16,209 nt of DNA from NCBI GenBank assembly GCA_015711695.1, contig MU158448.1, positions 1,534 to 17,742 of the forward strand, given 5' to 3'. Made by a program: the position numbers and the translations under genes. The notes beneath the pieces are model-generated. The model searched no databases. It saw only the letters and a program-made list of their open reading frames with translations, and was not told the DNA's origin. Below, one piece after another: positions 7,559 through 14,398 of the stretch. This DNA comes from Candidatus Geohydrothermomicrobium daggyaiense (GTDB lineage Bacteria > Actinomycetota > Geothermincolia > Fen-727 > JACVIW01). Each line of letters opens with the position of its first letter. Positions within the stretch are counted from its first letter, which is position 1.

Positions 7559-8447
7559 TGTTCCTCTCAAGAATACCGCGCCTTTGCCTTAAAGCTTCAA
7601 AAAGGACAATCGATGCCGAGCAAGCGACGTTCAATGATTCAGCTTTGCCCGGCATCTCAATAAAAAGCAACTCATCTACTTCCTGTTTGCACCGAGATGA
7701 TATGCCGTGCGCCTCGTTCCCGACAATAACCGCGAAAGGCATTGTCATGTCCGCATCAAGATAGTTCTTTACTCCATTTGGATCAAGCCCAAATACTGTA
7801 AAACCTCTGGACTTAATGTCACCAAGCGCTATCGATAAATCAACGTTCCTGGAAACGGGGAAATGAAACAGAGACCCCGCGCTTGATCTCACAACTTTCC
7901 TGTTGTAAATATCACATGAACCTTCCCCGGCGATAAAAGAATCCGCGCCTGACGCGTCAGCTACCCTTATGATCGCTCCAAGATTACCCGGGTCGTTCAC
8001 ACCATCCGCGACAACAACCATCGAAGAGCTCCGCTCAAGAGCTTTATCTAGCGGAACGTCGATATAATTCAATACTGCTAAAACGCCTTGCGAGTTAACC
8101 ACGTCAGAGATCCAGTCCATCAGATCTTGCGTAACTTCGAATAGCTCAGGAAAGTTGGATGAAAAATCAAGAATTGAAAGCACTTCTTCTCTTTTTTCCG
8201 AAACAAACAGAACTGCTTTCAATTCGAAGCCAAAACTAACGGCCTCGGAAAGAGAATTGAACCCTTCAATCACGAAAAGGCGATCTCTGTCGCGATAGGA
8301 CCGCCTTTCGAGACGCTTTATATCCTTAATTAGCCTGTGTTTCCTGCTTGAGATCTGACTGATTCTCTTACCTGAACGTTTAGCCTCTATATAATCCGTT
8401 TCCACAGCCTCCGGTTTGTCTTTAAACAGCGTCTTCTTTCGCGGCAA
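7545..8447 (-). CDS. SpoU-family (TrmH/RlmB-like) RNA 2'-O-methyltransferase
   Basis: The 300-residue protein transfers a methyl group from S-adenosylmethionine to a ribose 2'-OH in rRNA or tRNA. Residues ~40-125 form a basic substrate-binding domain (FVIEGFNSLSEA). The C-terminal half is the knotted SPOUT domain with all three signatures: NLGAIIRVADASG (motif 1), VIVGNEAHGIS (motif 2) and IEMPGKAESLNVACSASIVLFE (motif 3). The catalytic Arg and Asn of the SpoU class are present. The likely start is TTG at 8447, without a good Shine-Dalgarno site, so the first 15-50 residues are uncertain. A spoU gene between rplT and pheS is a common arrangement. The exact target nucleotide cannot be told from the sequence; RlmB- or TrmH-like names are both possible. 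Confidence 0.92.
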   Translation of the reverse strand: MPRKKTLFKDKPEAVETDYIEAKRSGKRISQISSRKHRLIKDIKRLERRSYRDRDRLFVIEGFNSLSEAVSFGFELKAVLFVSEKREEVLSILDFSSNFPELFEVTQDLMDWISDVVNSQGVLAVLNYIDVPLDKALERSSSMVVVADGVNDPGNLGAIIRVADASGADSFIAGEGSCDIYNRKVVRSSAGSLFHFPVSRNVDLSIALGDIKSRGFTVFGLDPNGVKNYLDADMTMPFAVIVGNEAHGISSRCKQEVDELLFIEMPGKAESLNVACSASIVLFEALRQRRGILERNNERN

Positions 8448-8477
8448 ACAAGGACGCGAAAAATTATTGACCGAGGA

Positions 8478-8849
8478 TCAATCCTCAGCGATCTGGGTGT
8501 GCACCTGCGCTGCAACTTTCACCAGTTCTTTAAAACTCTGTGGATCGTTTAAGGCAAGGTCAGCGAGAATTTTGCGGTCAACCTTTATTCCCGCGTTCCT
8601 TAAGCCGCTAATGAAGGCATTATAAGACATGCCATTCTGTCGTGCAGCGGCATTGATTCGCGAAATCCACAGTCTCCTGAAATCACCTTTCCTTGCTTTT
8701 CTATCTCTGTAAGCGTACGAAAGTGAATGCAACACCTGTTCATTTGCCGGGCGAAAACATTTGCTTTTGGAGCCCCGATACCCCTTCGCTATCTTCAATA
8801 TTTTCTTTCTTCGCCTCCTCGTGACCGGGCTGTTCTTTGTTCTCGGCAT
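8478..8849 (-). CDS. rplT: 50S ribosomal protein bL20
   Basis: bL20 binds 23S rRNA and is essential for early 50S assembly; in many bacteria it also represses its own operon through the mRNA leader. The 123-residue product matches the family from end to end. It has a very basic N-terminal extension (RRRRKKILKIAKGYRG), the FRPANEQVLHSLSYAYRDRKARKGDFRRLWI block, and a helical C-terminal domain with NAAARQNGMSYNAFISGL. I choose ATG 8849, giving MPRTK, because the family begins there and AAGGGA is well spaced. An ATG nine bases upstream (8858) has no spacing to that site. The gene follows rpmI by 50 bp. Confidence 0.98.
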   Translation of the reverse strand: MPRTKNSPVTRRRRKKILKIAKGYRGSKSKCFRPANEQVLHSLSYAYRDRKARKGDFRRLWISRINAAARQNGMSYNAFISGLRNAGIKVDRKILADLALNDPQSFKELVKVAAQVHTQIAED

Positions 8850-8899
8850 TCTTATCATTCCCTTCGTTTATGCTCTCAATGTTCTCCGGTCAACCATTT

Positions 8900-9106
8900 C
8901 TATTTTTTAGCTCCGACCCCAAGAAGCCTGCGAATTATTTTCCCGTCCGATGCGCAAACTTCTTCCATCTTCTCGAGCCTCCGCTTCCTCTTAGAGCTTT
9001 TATGAGTGAAGAGATGACTGTTGTATGCTTTCTTTCTCCTCAGTCTTCCTGATGCGGTTAATGCGAATCTCTTGGCAGCACCCCGATGAGTTCTCATCTT
9101 TGGCAA
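8900..9106 (-). CDS. rpmI: 50S ribosomal protein bL35
   Basis: A small basic ribosomal protein of 68 residues with the family opening PKMRTHRGAAKRF, the central GRLRRKKAYNSHLFTHKSSKRKRRL and the closing RRLLGVGAKK. It is a structural part of the large subunit. The start is TTG at 9106, six bases after the infC stop. AAGGAG overlapping the end of infC serves as ribosome binding site, so translation is probably coupled to infC. Its position between infC and rplT is the standard order. Confidence 0.97.
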   Translation of the reverse strand: MPKMRTHRGAAKRFALTASGRLRRKKAYNSHLFTHKSSKRKRRLEKMEEVCASDGKIIRRLLGVGAKK

Positions 9107-9112
9107 CCTTAA

Positions 9113-9640
9113 TCACTCCTTTTTATGCTTATGCGACACTGGAATCAGAACCGCGGTCATATTCCTTCCATCGAGTTTAGGAGAAGACTCGACTGTTGCT
9201 ATATCGCTAAGTTCTGTAATCAATTTGTTAAGCAACTCAAAGCCAAGCTCAGTGTGAGCCATCTCTCGCCCTCTGAACATAACGGTGACTTTCACCCTGT
9301 CACCGTGATTGAGAAATCTTATAATATGCTTCTTTTTTGTCTCATAGTCGTGAACGTCAATCTTAGGCCTCATCTTTATCTCTTTTACAACAATTATGTT
9401 TTGTTTCTTCCTCGCTGCTTTTTCCTTCTGCTCTAACTCGTAACAGTATTTGCCGTAATCCATTATCTTGCAAACCGGAGGATTGGCGTTCGGCGCGATT
9501 TCTACAAGATCTAGGTCTTCCTCAATAGCCCGTCTTTGAGCCTCTTCTACCGAAACAATTCCCAGTTGTTTCCCGTTGCTGGAAATCAAGCGCACCACCG
9601 GCGCTTTTATCATGTCGTTTATTCTAAGATTTCCTGTAAT
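9113..9640 (-). CDS. infC: Translation initiation factor IF-3, starting at ATT
   Basis: IF-3 binds the 30S subunit, prevents premature 50S joining and checks the start codon and initiator tRNA. The protein shows the N-domain (RINDMIKAPVVRLI, QLGIVSVEEAQ, DLDLVEIAPNANPPVCKIMDYGKY), a lysine-rich linker and the C-domain (KEIKMRPKIDVHDYETK, RFLNHGDRVKVTVMFRGREM). The first ATG (9613) would cut off the conserved RIN segment. Reading upstream in frame gives an ATT at 9638-9640 with AAGGAGGT only five bases before it, yielding 175 residues, the usual length. ATT (AUU) is the known start of infC in E. coli and other bacteria, where IF-3 discriminates against it and so controls its own level. I therefore assign ATT as the start. 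Confidence 0.95.
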   Translation of the reverse strand: MTGNLRINDMIKAPVVRLISSNGKQLGIVSVEEAQRRAIEEDLDLVEIAPNANPPVCKIMDYGKYCYELEQKEKAARKKQNIIVVKEIKMRPKIDVHDYETKKKHIIRFLNHGDRVKVTVMFRGREMAHTELGFELLNKLITELSDIATVESSPKLDGRNMTAVLIPVSHKHKKE

Positions 9641-9645
9641 TTCTG

Positions 9646-9653
9646 ACCTCCTT
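9646..9653 (-). promoter_or_regulatory. Shine-Dalgarno site that fixes the infC ATT start
   Basis: The minus strand reads AAGGAGGT here, five bases before the ATT codon at 9640 but 32 bases before the first ATG at 9613. The spacing is ideal only for the ATT. A second GGAGGT copy lies just upstream. Confidence 0.85.
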
Positions 9654-9666
9654 ACACCTCCGCTTC

Positions 9667-9694
9667 AAAAAAATCGGGCGGCACTATGCCACCC
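9667..9694 (-). terminator. Leader terminator (attenuator) upstream of infC
   Basis: On the minus strand GGGTGGC (9688-9694) pairs with GCCGCCC (9676-9682), seven pairs including one T-G wobble, around the five-base loop ATAGT. A run of seven T (9667-9673) follows two bases later. It lies between the promoter and the infC start, so it would stop transcripts before the operon unless opened. Earlier in the leader TCACCC (9743-9748) can pair with GGGTGG in the 5' arm, giving a possible antiterminator. Comparable leader terminators control infC-rpmI-rplT through L20 in Bacillus; by analogy that is the likely regulator here. Confidence 0.75.
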
Positions 9695-9788
9695 CATTAT
9701 CAAAACCCTACTGGTAACATTATCCCAACCCATCGCACCGCAGGGTGAGGAGCAGCACCGCGCCCCTTCTTAAAACATATTTTATGAA

Positions 9789-9817
9789 AGTATAACCAGC
9801 CAAAAAATTGTAATCAA
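9789..9817 (-). promoter_or_regulatory. Sigma70-like promoter of the infC operon
   Basis: TTGATT (9812-9817) and TATACT (9789-9794) are spaced by 17 bp. Transcription would start near 9782 and give a leader of about 140 nt before the ATT start, containing the attenuator hairpin. No clear terminator lies between the HD-GYP gene and this promoter, so some transcripts may also read in from the riboflavin operon. Confidence 0.8.
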
Positions 9818-9858
9818 CTTCTAGGTTATCAAGTACTATTTCTGGGCTTCTGTCTCCT

Positions 9859-11937
9859 TTATATTTTCTTTATATTTTCAGGAAAAAATACCGGAGCCAG
9901 TATTTTCTCTTCCTCAATTAATTCTATGAGGGCGTCAACAACTGCTGGATCAAATTGTTTACCGGAATTCTTTTTCAGTTCTTCTACCACTTCGACCAGG
10001 CCCATCGCCTTTCTGTACGGTCTATCGGAAAGCATCGCCTCAAAAGCGTCTGCGACCGCGAGAATACGGGCACCAAGCGGTATTTCCTCCTCTCTTATTT
10101 TCGAAGGATAACCTTTGCCGTCATACCGCTCATGATGATGGAGCATTATTTTCCTGACTTCTTTTAAAAAACCCACAGGCTCAATAATAGAATCCCCTAT
10201 AAGGGGATGATTGTTTATCGAAAATTTTTCCTCCTCATCCAAAGTTTCTTTTTTATTAAGTATTTTGTCCGGAATACCTATCTTGCCTATGTCGTGGAGC
10301 ACCGCCGCGAATCTAATGTTCTTTAATTCATGCTCGGATACACCCATTCTTTCCGCAATCGCAGTGGCGTACTCTGTGACCCTTTCGCTGTGTCCATACG
10401 TATACGGATCCTGAACTTCAACAGCCCTGGCGAGCGCTTTTACCGTCGCAAAGTAGCTCTTCTCAAGATCCTCATATAAGGCTGTATTTTCAAGAGCGAT
10501 TCCAGCTTGTCTGGCAATTGCAGTTATAAGTTTTACTTCATCTTGATCGACATCTTCCGGGTTTAGGTCGTATAAAATCACAAGTAGCCCGATAACATAA
10601 TTTCTCGCCGCTACAGGGAAAACAAAAACACACTTTACCAGATTTTTATCAAATAATTCACTCAACAAAAATGGACTTTGCACGGGGTCGCAAGGTGTTG
10701 CCTCTGTGCGAATGAATACTGAATGATAATCCGCTTCCGTCATGTTTTCCGGAATTACCATTCGAGGAATCACTCTCTGTGGATCAAGCCCATCGAGAGC
10801 CCCGTGACATGCCATGCGCAACAAAAGACCCTCTTTTTTTGTCATCATGTAAACAGCGCTCAGGTTTCCGCCTGAGAAATCAGCAGCAATATGCGCAAGC
10901 CTTGAGCAGAGTGTGTCCGCTTCAAGCGGTGCGGAAACAAGCCTCAAAACCTCTGAAAGAGCCTCGGCTTCGCGCAGCTTCTTTTGCCCAGACAGATAAA
11001 GAGTTGTATTCTCCATTGAAAGAGCAAGCCTGTTGGTGAATCGTGCGGCAAGTTTTACTTCCGCTTCACTGAAATTTCCGTTCTCCTCAGACGGCGAAAT
11101 TATGACAAGTCCAATGCATTTCCTTCTAACCCTCAAAGGAAGAAGTAGAAGACTTCTGGCCTTTGTTTTAACCATATAAGAACTAATGGCAGGAAGCGAC
11201 CTCTTGTAACCATTTATGAGAAACGGCTTTCCTTTTTTGATAATTTCTGCATCAAGTTCGCGGTCTATTCTCAGCGGACTTTCGCCGAAAATTTTTTCAT
11301 ACGTGAAATTGGAATGAAGAATTACGTACTCGCCAAAAGTCTGATCCCTTTTAAATATTGCGCAATTGCCAGCGTTCACAAGAAGTCTGTACCTTTTTAT
11401 CGCTTTTTTTAAAAGGCTTTTCATATCAAGAGCCGAGGAGAGCTCTTCAGGAAAAGCGTCGATCTCATCCTGAACTGACTGCAACAAGGTGATTTCAGCG
11501 TTTTTGGCTTTGATAAAAGTTTCAGCTCGTGCTTTTATGCTATCGTCGATTATATTATTTACGATAGCAATGGCTTTCAGGGCTGTATCAGGCTCAACCT
11601 TTTCCGCCTCCACGCACTCCAGAGCAAGGCAGTAGAATGTCTTACGTACATGAAGAGGGATTTCAAAAACTTCACCAGCTTTCTTTTTGGTTCTGGCATA
11701 TTCATAACTCTCATAAATCTCGTATCCAGGCAAATCGGTGATGTCGCCGCTTGATATAGCTTTGCGCAAGAACTCTATATAGGAATAGAGATTCTTCCTT
11801 TTGCTAACATCCCGGGATTTCAGATGAATACTTTTACCTTCTTGAAGCTCTGTGAAACTTTCCCAGAAAAAATTTCTGTTTTTCCTGAATACCCACTGTG
11901 CAAACTGTTCAGGGGACTCAAATCTACCGTTTTTCAT
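9859..11937 (-). CDS. GAF-GAF-HD-GYP protein, predicted cyclic-di-GMP phosphodiesterase
   Basis: The 692-residue protein starts with a helical region of ~160 residues that I do not recognise. Two GAF-type sensor domains follow (about 165-315 and 325-490), then a linker helix and a C-terminal HD-GYP domain (from ~495). The HD-GYP domain keeps its metal ligands and signature: YGHSERV, LHDIGKIGIPD with the HD pair near residue 548, NNHP, HHHERYDGKGYP with GYP near 609, and ADAFEAMLSDRPYR. These domains hydrolyse c-di-GMP, so the protein is probably a cytoplasmic, ligand-controlled phosphodiesterase. No membrane segment is seen. I prefer ATG 11937, with GGGGAG 11 bases upstream. A TTG at 11964, ten bases from the end of ribH, would add nine residues. 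It follows ribH on the same strand without a terminator. Confidence 0.92.
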   Translation of the reverse strand: MKNGRFESPEQFAQWVFRKNRNFFWESFTELQEGKSIHLKSRDVSKRKNLYSYIEFLRKAISSGDITDLPGYEIYESYEYARTKKKAGEVFEIPLHVRKTFYCLALECVEAEKVEPDTALKAIAIVNNIIDDSIKARAETFIKAKNAEITLLQSVQDEIDAFPEELSSALDMKSLLKKAIKRYRLLVNAGNCAIFKRDQTFGEYVILHSNFTYEKIFGESPLRIDRELDAEIIKKGKPFLINGYKRSLPAISSYMVKTKARSLLLLPLRVRRKCIGLVIISPSEENGNFSEAEVKLAARFTNRLALSMENTTLYLSGQKKLREAEALSEVLRLVSAPLEADTLCSRLAHIAADFSGGNLSAVYMMTKKEGLLLRMACHGALDGLDPQRVIPRMVIPENMTEADYHSVFIRTEATPCDPVQSPFLLSELFDKNLVKCVFVFPVAARNYVIGLLVILYDLNPEDVDQDEVKLITAIARQAGIALENTALYEDLEKSYFATVKALARAVEVQDPYTYGHSERVTEYATAIAERMGVSEHELKNIRFAAVLHDIGKIGIPDKILNKKETLDEEEKFSINNHPLIGDSIIEPVGFLKEVRKIMLHHHERYDGKGYPSKIREEEIPLGARILAVADAFEAMLSDRPYRKAMGLVEVVEELKKNSGKQFDPAVVDALIELIEEEKILAPVFFPENIKKI

Positions 11938-11973
11938 TGAGCCACAGGCTCCCCACAATTTCAAACTTAATTT

Positions 11974-12441
11974 TTACTCACCTATGCCCTTAACAAGATT
12001 TGCCATCTCTATCGCGGAAAGAGCCGCCTGCCATCCCTTGTTACCAGCCTTCGCTCCAGCTCTGTCAACGGCTTGTTCAAGAGTATCTGCGGTTATTATT
12101 CCAAAGATCACAGGTACGCCACTTTCAAGTGACACTCTTGCAATTCCTTTCGAAACTTCCGAGGCAACGTATTCAAAATGCGGTGTGTTTCCTCTGATTA
12201 TAACGCCAAGGCATATTATTGCGTCGTACTTATTCGTAGCAGCCATCTTTTTGGCGGCAAGCGGTATTTCGAACGAGCCGGGAACCCAAGCAACTTCCAC
12301 ATTCTCTTCAATGACTTCGTGCCTCTTTAGAGAATCAAGAGCTCCTGATAGAAGATTCTTGCTTATGAAATCATTGAACCGACTGACGACTATGCCAAAG
12401 CGCAGTTCCTTTCCAGCAAGATTTCCTTCATAAATCTTCAT
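11974..12441 (-). CDS. ribH: 6,7-dimethyl-8-ribityllumazine synthase
   Basis: RibH condenses 5-amino-6-ribitylaminouracil with 3,4-dihydroxy-2-butanone 4-phosphate to form the lumazine precursor of riboflavin; it usually assembles into large cytoplasmic shells. The 155-residue length is standard. Recognisable motifs are RFGIVVSRFNDFIS, the substrate loop VPGSFEIPLAA, GVIIRGNTPHFEYV with the catalytic histidine, FGIITADTLEQA and AGNKGWQAA. The ATG is preceded by AAGGAGG at good spacing. It is the last biosynthetic gene of the rib cluster, 43 bp after ribBA. Expression is presumably set by the FMN riboswitch upstream of ribD. Confidence 0.98.
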   Translation of the reverse strand: MKIYEGNLAGKELRFGIVVSRFNDFISKNLLSGALDSLKRHEVIEENVEVAWVPGSFEIPLAAKKMAATNKYDAIICLGVIIRGNTPHFEYVASEVSKGIARVSLESGVPVIFGIITADTLEQAVDRAGAKAGNKGWQAALSAIEMANLVKGIGE

Positions 12442-12484
12442 CTCGTCCTCCTTAAAATCTCTGACTCGATGCTCTTAATATCAC

Positions 12485-13708
12485 TTAGCTTTTATCCCCC
12501 TCTACGTTAATTTCTATGATGTGATTAAGCTTCTCCTTTTTTGTCTTAAGATATTTGATATTTTCCTCACATGGTCTGACCTGAAGGGGTATTCTCTCGG
12601 TCACAGAAAGACCGTACCCTTCAAGACCCACCCTCTTTGCGGGATTGTTAGTAAGAAGCCGCATTGATGTGATTCCGAGATCCCTGAGTATTTGCGCGCC
12701 AGTTCCGTAATCCCTCGCGTCCGGGGGAAAACCAAGCTCGATGTTCGCCTCTACGGTGTCAAGTCCTTTATCCTGGAGTTGATAGGCCTTAAGCTTATGT
12801 ATCAGCCCTATACCCCGTCCCTCATGACCAATCATATAAAGCAAAACGCCTTCCCCTTCCCGCTGAATTATTGACAGAGCCATCGCAAGTTGCTGACCGC
12901 AGTCGCACCTGAGCGAGCCAAAAACATCACCCGTTAAACATTCGGAATGAACTCTTACGAGAACGTTCTTCTTTCCGTGCACTTCACCTTTGACCAGAGC
13001 CACGTGGTTTGAGCCATCTACAAGACTTTGGTAACCAATCAGTTTGAACTCGCCGTATACTGTGGGCAGCCTTGTTTCCGATACCCTCTTGATCAGTTTC
13101 TCCTTCTTAATCCTGTACTTTATTAGGTCAGCAACCGTAATCATTTTCAGTTTGAATTTTTCCGCTATCTTTTCAAGTTGAGGCACGCGAGCCATCGTCC
13201 CGTCTTCGTTCATGATTTCGCATATGACGCCCGCTGGGAAATGCCCCGCGAGCCTTGCGAGATCAACTGCCGCTTCCGTGTGCCCCGCCCGCACTAAGAC
13301 CCCTCCATCCCTTGCTCGGAGCGGGAAAACGTGACCCGGTTTAGATATGTCTTCGGGTTTGGTCTCGGGGTTTATTACCGCCTGTATGGTTGCCGCCCTG
13401 TCATAAGCCGAAATGCCGGTAGTTATCTTTTTCCTGGCACCAATGGAAACCGTGAATGCCGTGCCATGTGTGCTCGTATTGTGCTCGACCATCGCAGGTA
13501 TTTCTAGTTCGTCGAGCCTGCTCCCCACGCACGGCATGCATATTAGCCCTCTCCCATACTTACTCATAAAATTTATGATCTCAGGGGTCACCATCTGTGC
13601 CGAACACACAAAATCACCCTCGTTTTCTCTGTCTTCGTCATCGACAACGATTATGACCCTTCCCTGTTGCAATTCTTCGATTGCTTCATCTATCGTGCTG
13701 AACGGCAT
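12485..13708 (-). CDS. ribBA: Bifunctional DHBP synthase / GTP cyclohydrolase II
   Basis: The 407-residue fusion supplies both starting branches of riboflavin synthesis. The N-terminal half (~1-200) is 3,4-dihydroxy-2-butanone 4-phosphate synthase, acting on ribulose 5-phosphate, with the acidic metal-binding VVDDEDRENEGD, the SKYGRGLICMP stretch and the DGGVLVRAGHTEAAVDL segment. The C-terminal half (~205-400) is GTP cyclohydrolase II, with RVHSECLTGDVFGSLRCDCG carrying the three zinc cysteines, GHEGRGIGL and the LTNNPAK guanine-binding end. All catalytic residues that I can check are present in both halves. The ATG at 13708 follows GAAGGAGG with seven-base spacing. The gap to ribE is 13 bp. 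Confidence 0.98.
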   Translation of the reverse strand: MPFSTIDEAIEELQQGRVIIVVDDEDRENEGDFVCSAQMVTPEIINFMSKYGRGLICMPCVGSRLDELEIPAMVEHNTSTHGTAFTVSIGARKKITTGISAYDRAATIQAVINPETKPEDISKPGHVFPLRARDGGVLVRAGHTEAAVDLARLAGHFPAGVICEIMNEDGTMARVPQLEKIAEKFKLKMITVADLIKYRIKKEKLIKRVSETRLPTVYGEFKLIGYQSLVDGSNHVALVKGEVHGKKNVLVRVHSECLTGDVFGSLRCDCGQQLAMALSIIQREGEGVLLYMIGHEGRGIGLIHKLKAYQLQDKGLDTVEANIELGFPPDARDYGTGAQILRDLGITSMRLLTNNPAKRVGLEGYGLSVTERIPLQVRPCEENIKYLKTKKEKLNHIIEINVEGDKS

Positions 13709-13721
13709 TTAAAAACCTCCT

Positions 13722-14393
13722 TCAAAAATTATCTACCGACTCTTTTTCATCGCCGGCTATGAGTTTCTCGATGATGTTTGGTTCAGTTTTTTCCTTAGAC
13801 TGTTCAAGTTTCAGAAGTGCCTCAACATACTTGGCAAGTATGTCAAATTCGATATTTACCCGAGTGCCAGGACGCGCATCTTTCAATGTCGTGTTTTCAA
13901 GGGTGTGAGAAACTAAAGAGACAGTGAAACTGTTTTGAGCAAGCGAGGCTACTGTGAGACTCACCCCATCAATAGCAACCGAGCCCTTAATTACAAGGTA
14001 GCGACCGAAATGGCTCTGATATCCTATGGTCAGAATGACCGCGTTTTGCTCTGTTGCCCTGGCAAGAACCGTGCCCACGCAATCCACGTGACCGTTTACC
14101 ATATGACCACCAAATCTCCCAGAGGCTTTAATCGCTCTTTCGAGATTTACACGGTCACCTATTCTTAATGATCCCAGAGTTGTTCTTCTTGCTGTTTCTG
14201 GCATAACTTCCACGGTCAGAGAATCAGAATTCTTTGAAATAACCGTCTGGCACGCTCCGGATATGGATACCGAATCACCGATTTGCAAATCCTCGAGAAC
14301 CTTCGAAGCCTTTACGACAAGATAACCAGAACCTGCATTTGAAACCGTGGATCTTTTGATTGTGCCCACCTCTTCAATCAAACCGGTAAACAT
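13722..14393 (-). CDS. ribE: Riboflavin synthase alpha chain
   Basis: Riboflavin synthase dismutates two molecules of 6,7-dimethyl-8-ribityllumazine into riboflavin and the pyrimidine precursor. The 223-residue protein has the usual two homologous lumazine-binding barrels. The first begins MFTGLIEEVGTI and the second begins around residue 95 with GGHMVNGHVDCVGTV; each contains an SVxIxGxxxTV-like stretch (SVSISGACQTV, SVAIDGVSLTV). A charged tail of about 25 residues follows the trimerising helix. I start at ATG 14393, which gives the conserved MFTG beginning and has GGGGTGA just upstream. A GTG at 14402 would add three residues. The ribD stop lies within the ribosome binding site, five bases before the start, so translation is coupled. 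Some annotations call this gene ribC. Confidence 0.97.
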   Translation of the reverse strand: MFTGLIEEVGTIKRSTVSNAGSGYLVVKASKVLEDLQIGDSVSISGACQTVISKNSDSLTVEVMPETARRTTLGSLRIGDRVNLERAIKASGRFGGHMVNGHVDCVGTVLARATEQNAVILTIGYQSHFGRYLVIKGSVAIDGVSLTVASLAQNSFTVSLVSHTLENTTLKDARPGTRVNIEFDILAKYVEALLKLEQSKEKTEPNIIEKLIAGDEKESVDNF

Positions 14394-14398
14394 ATAGT

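Noticed and set aside
9800..9860. Terminator after the HD-GYP gene
   Set aside because: Only a four-pair ACTT/AAGT dyad without an adjacent T run is present, too weak to call. Read-through into the infC leader is possible.
11852..12433. A 193-codon plus-strand open frame opposite ribH
   Set aside because: It is the antisense shadow of ribH, whose motifs are intact. It has no ribosome binding site and its protein has no recognisable features.
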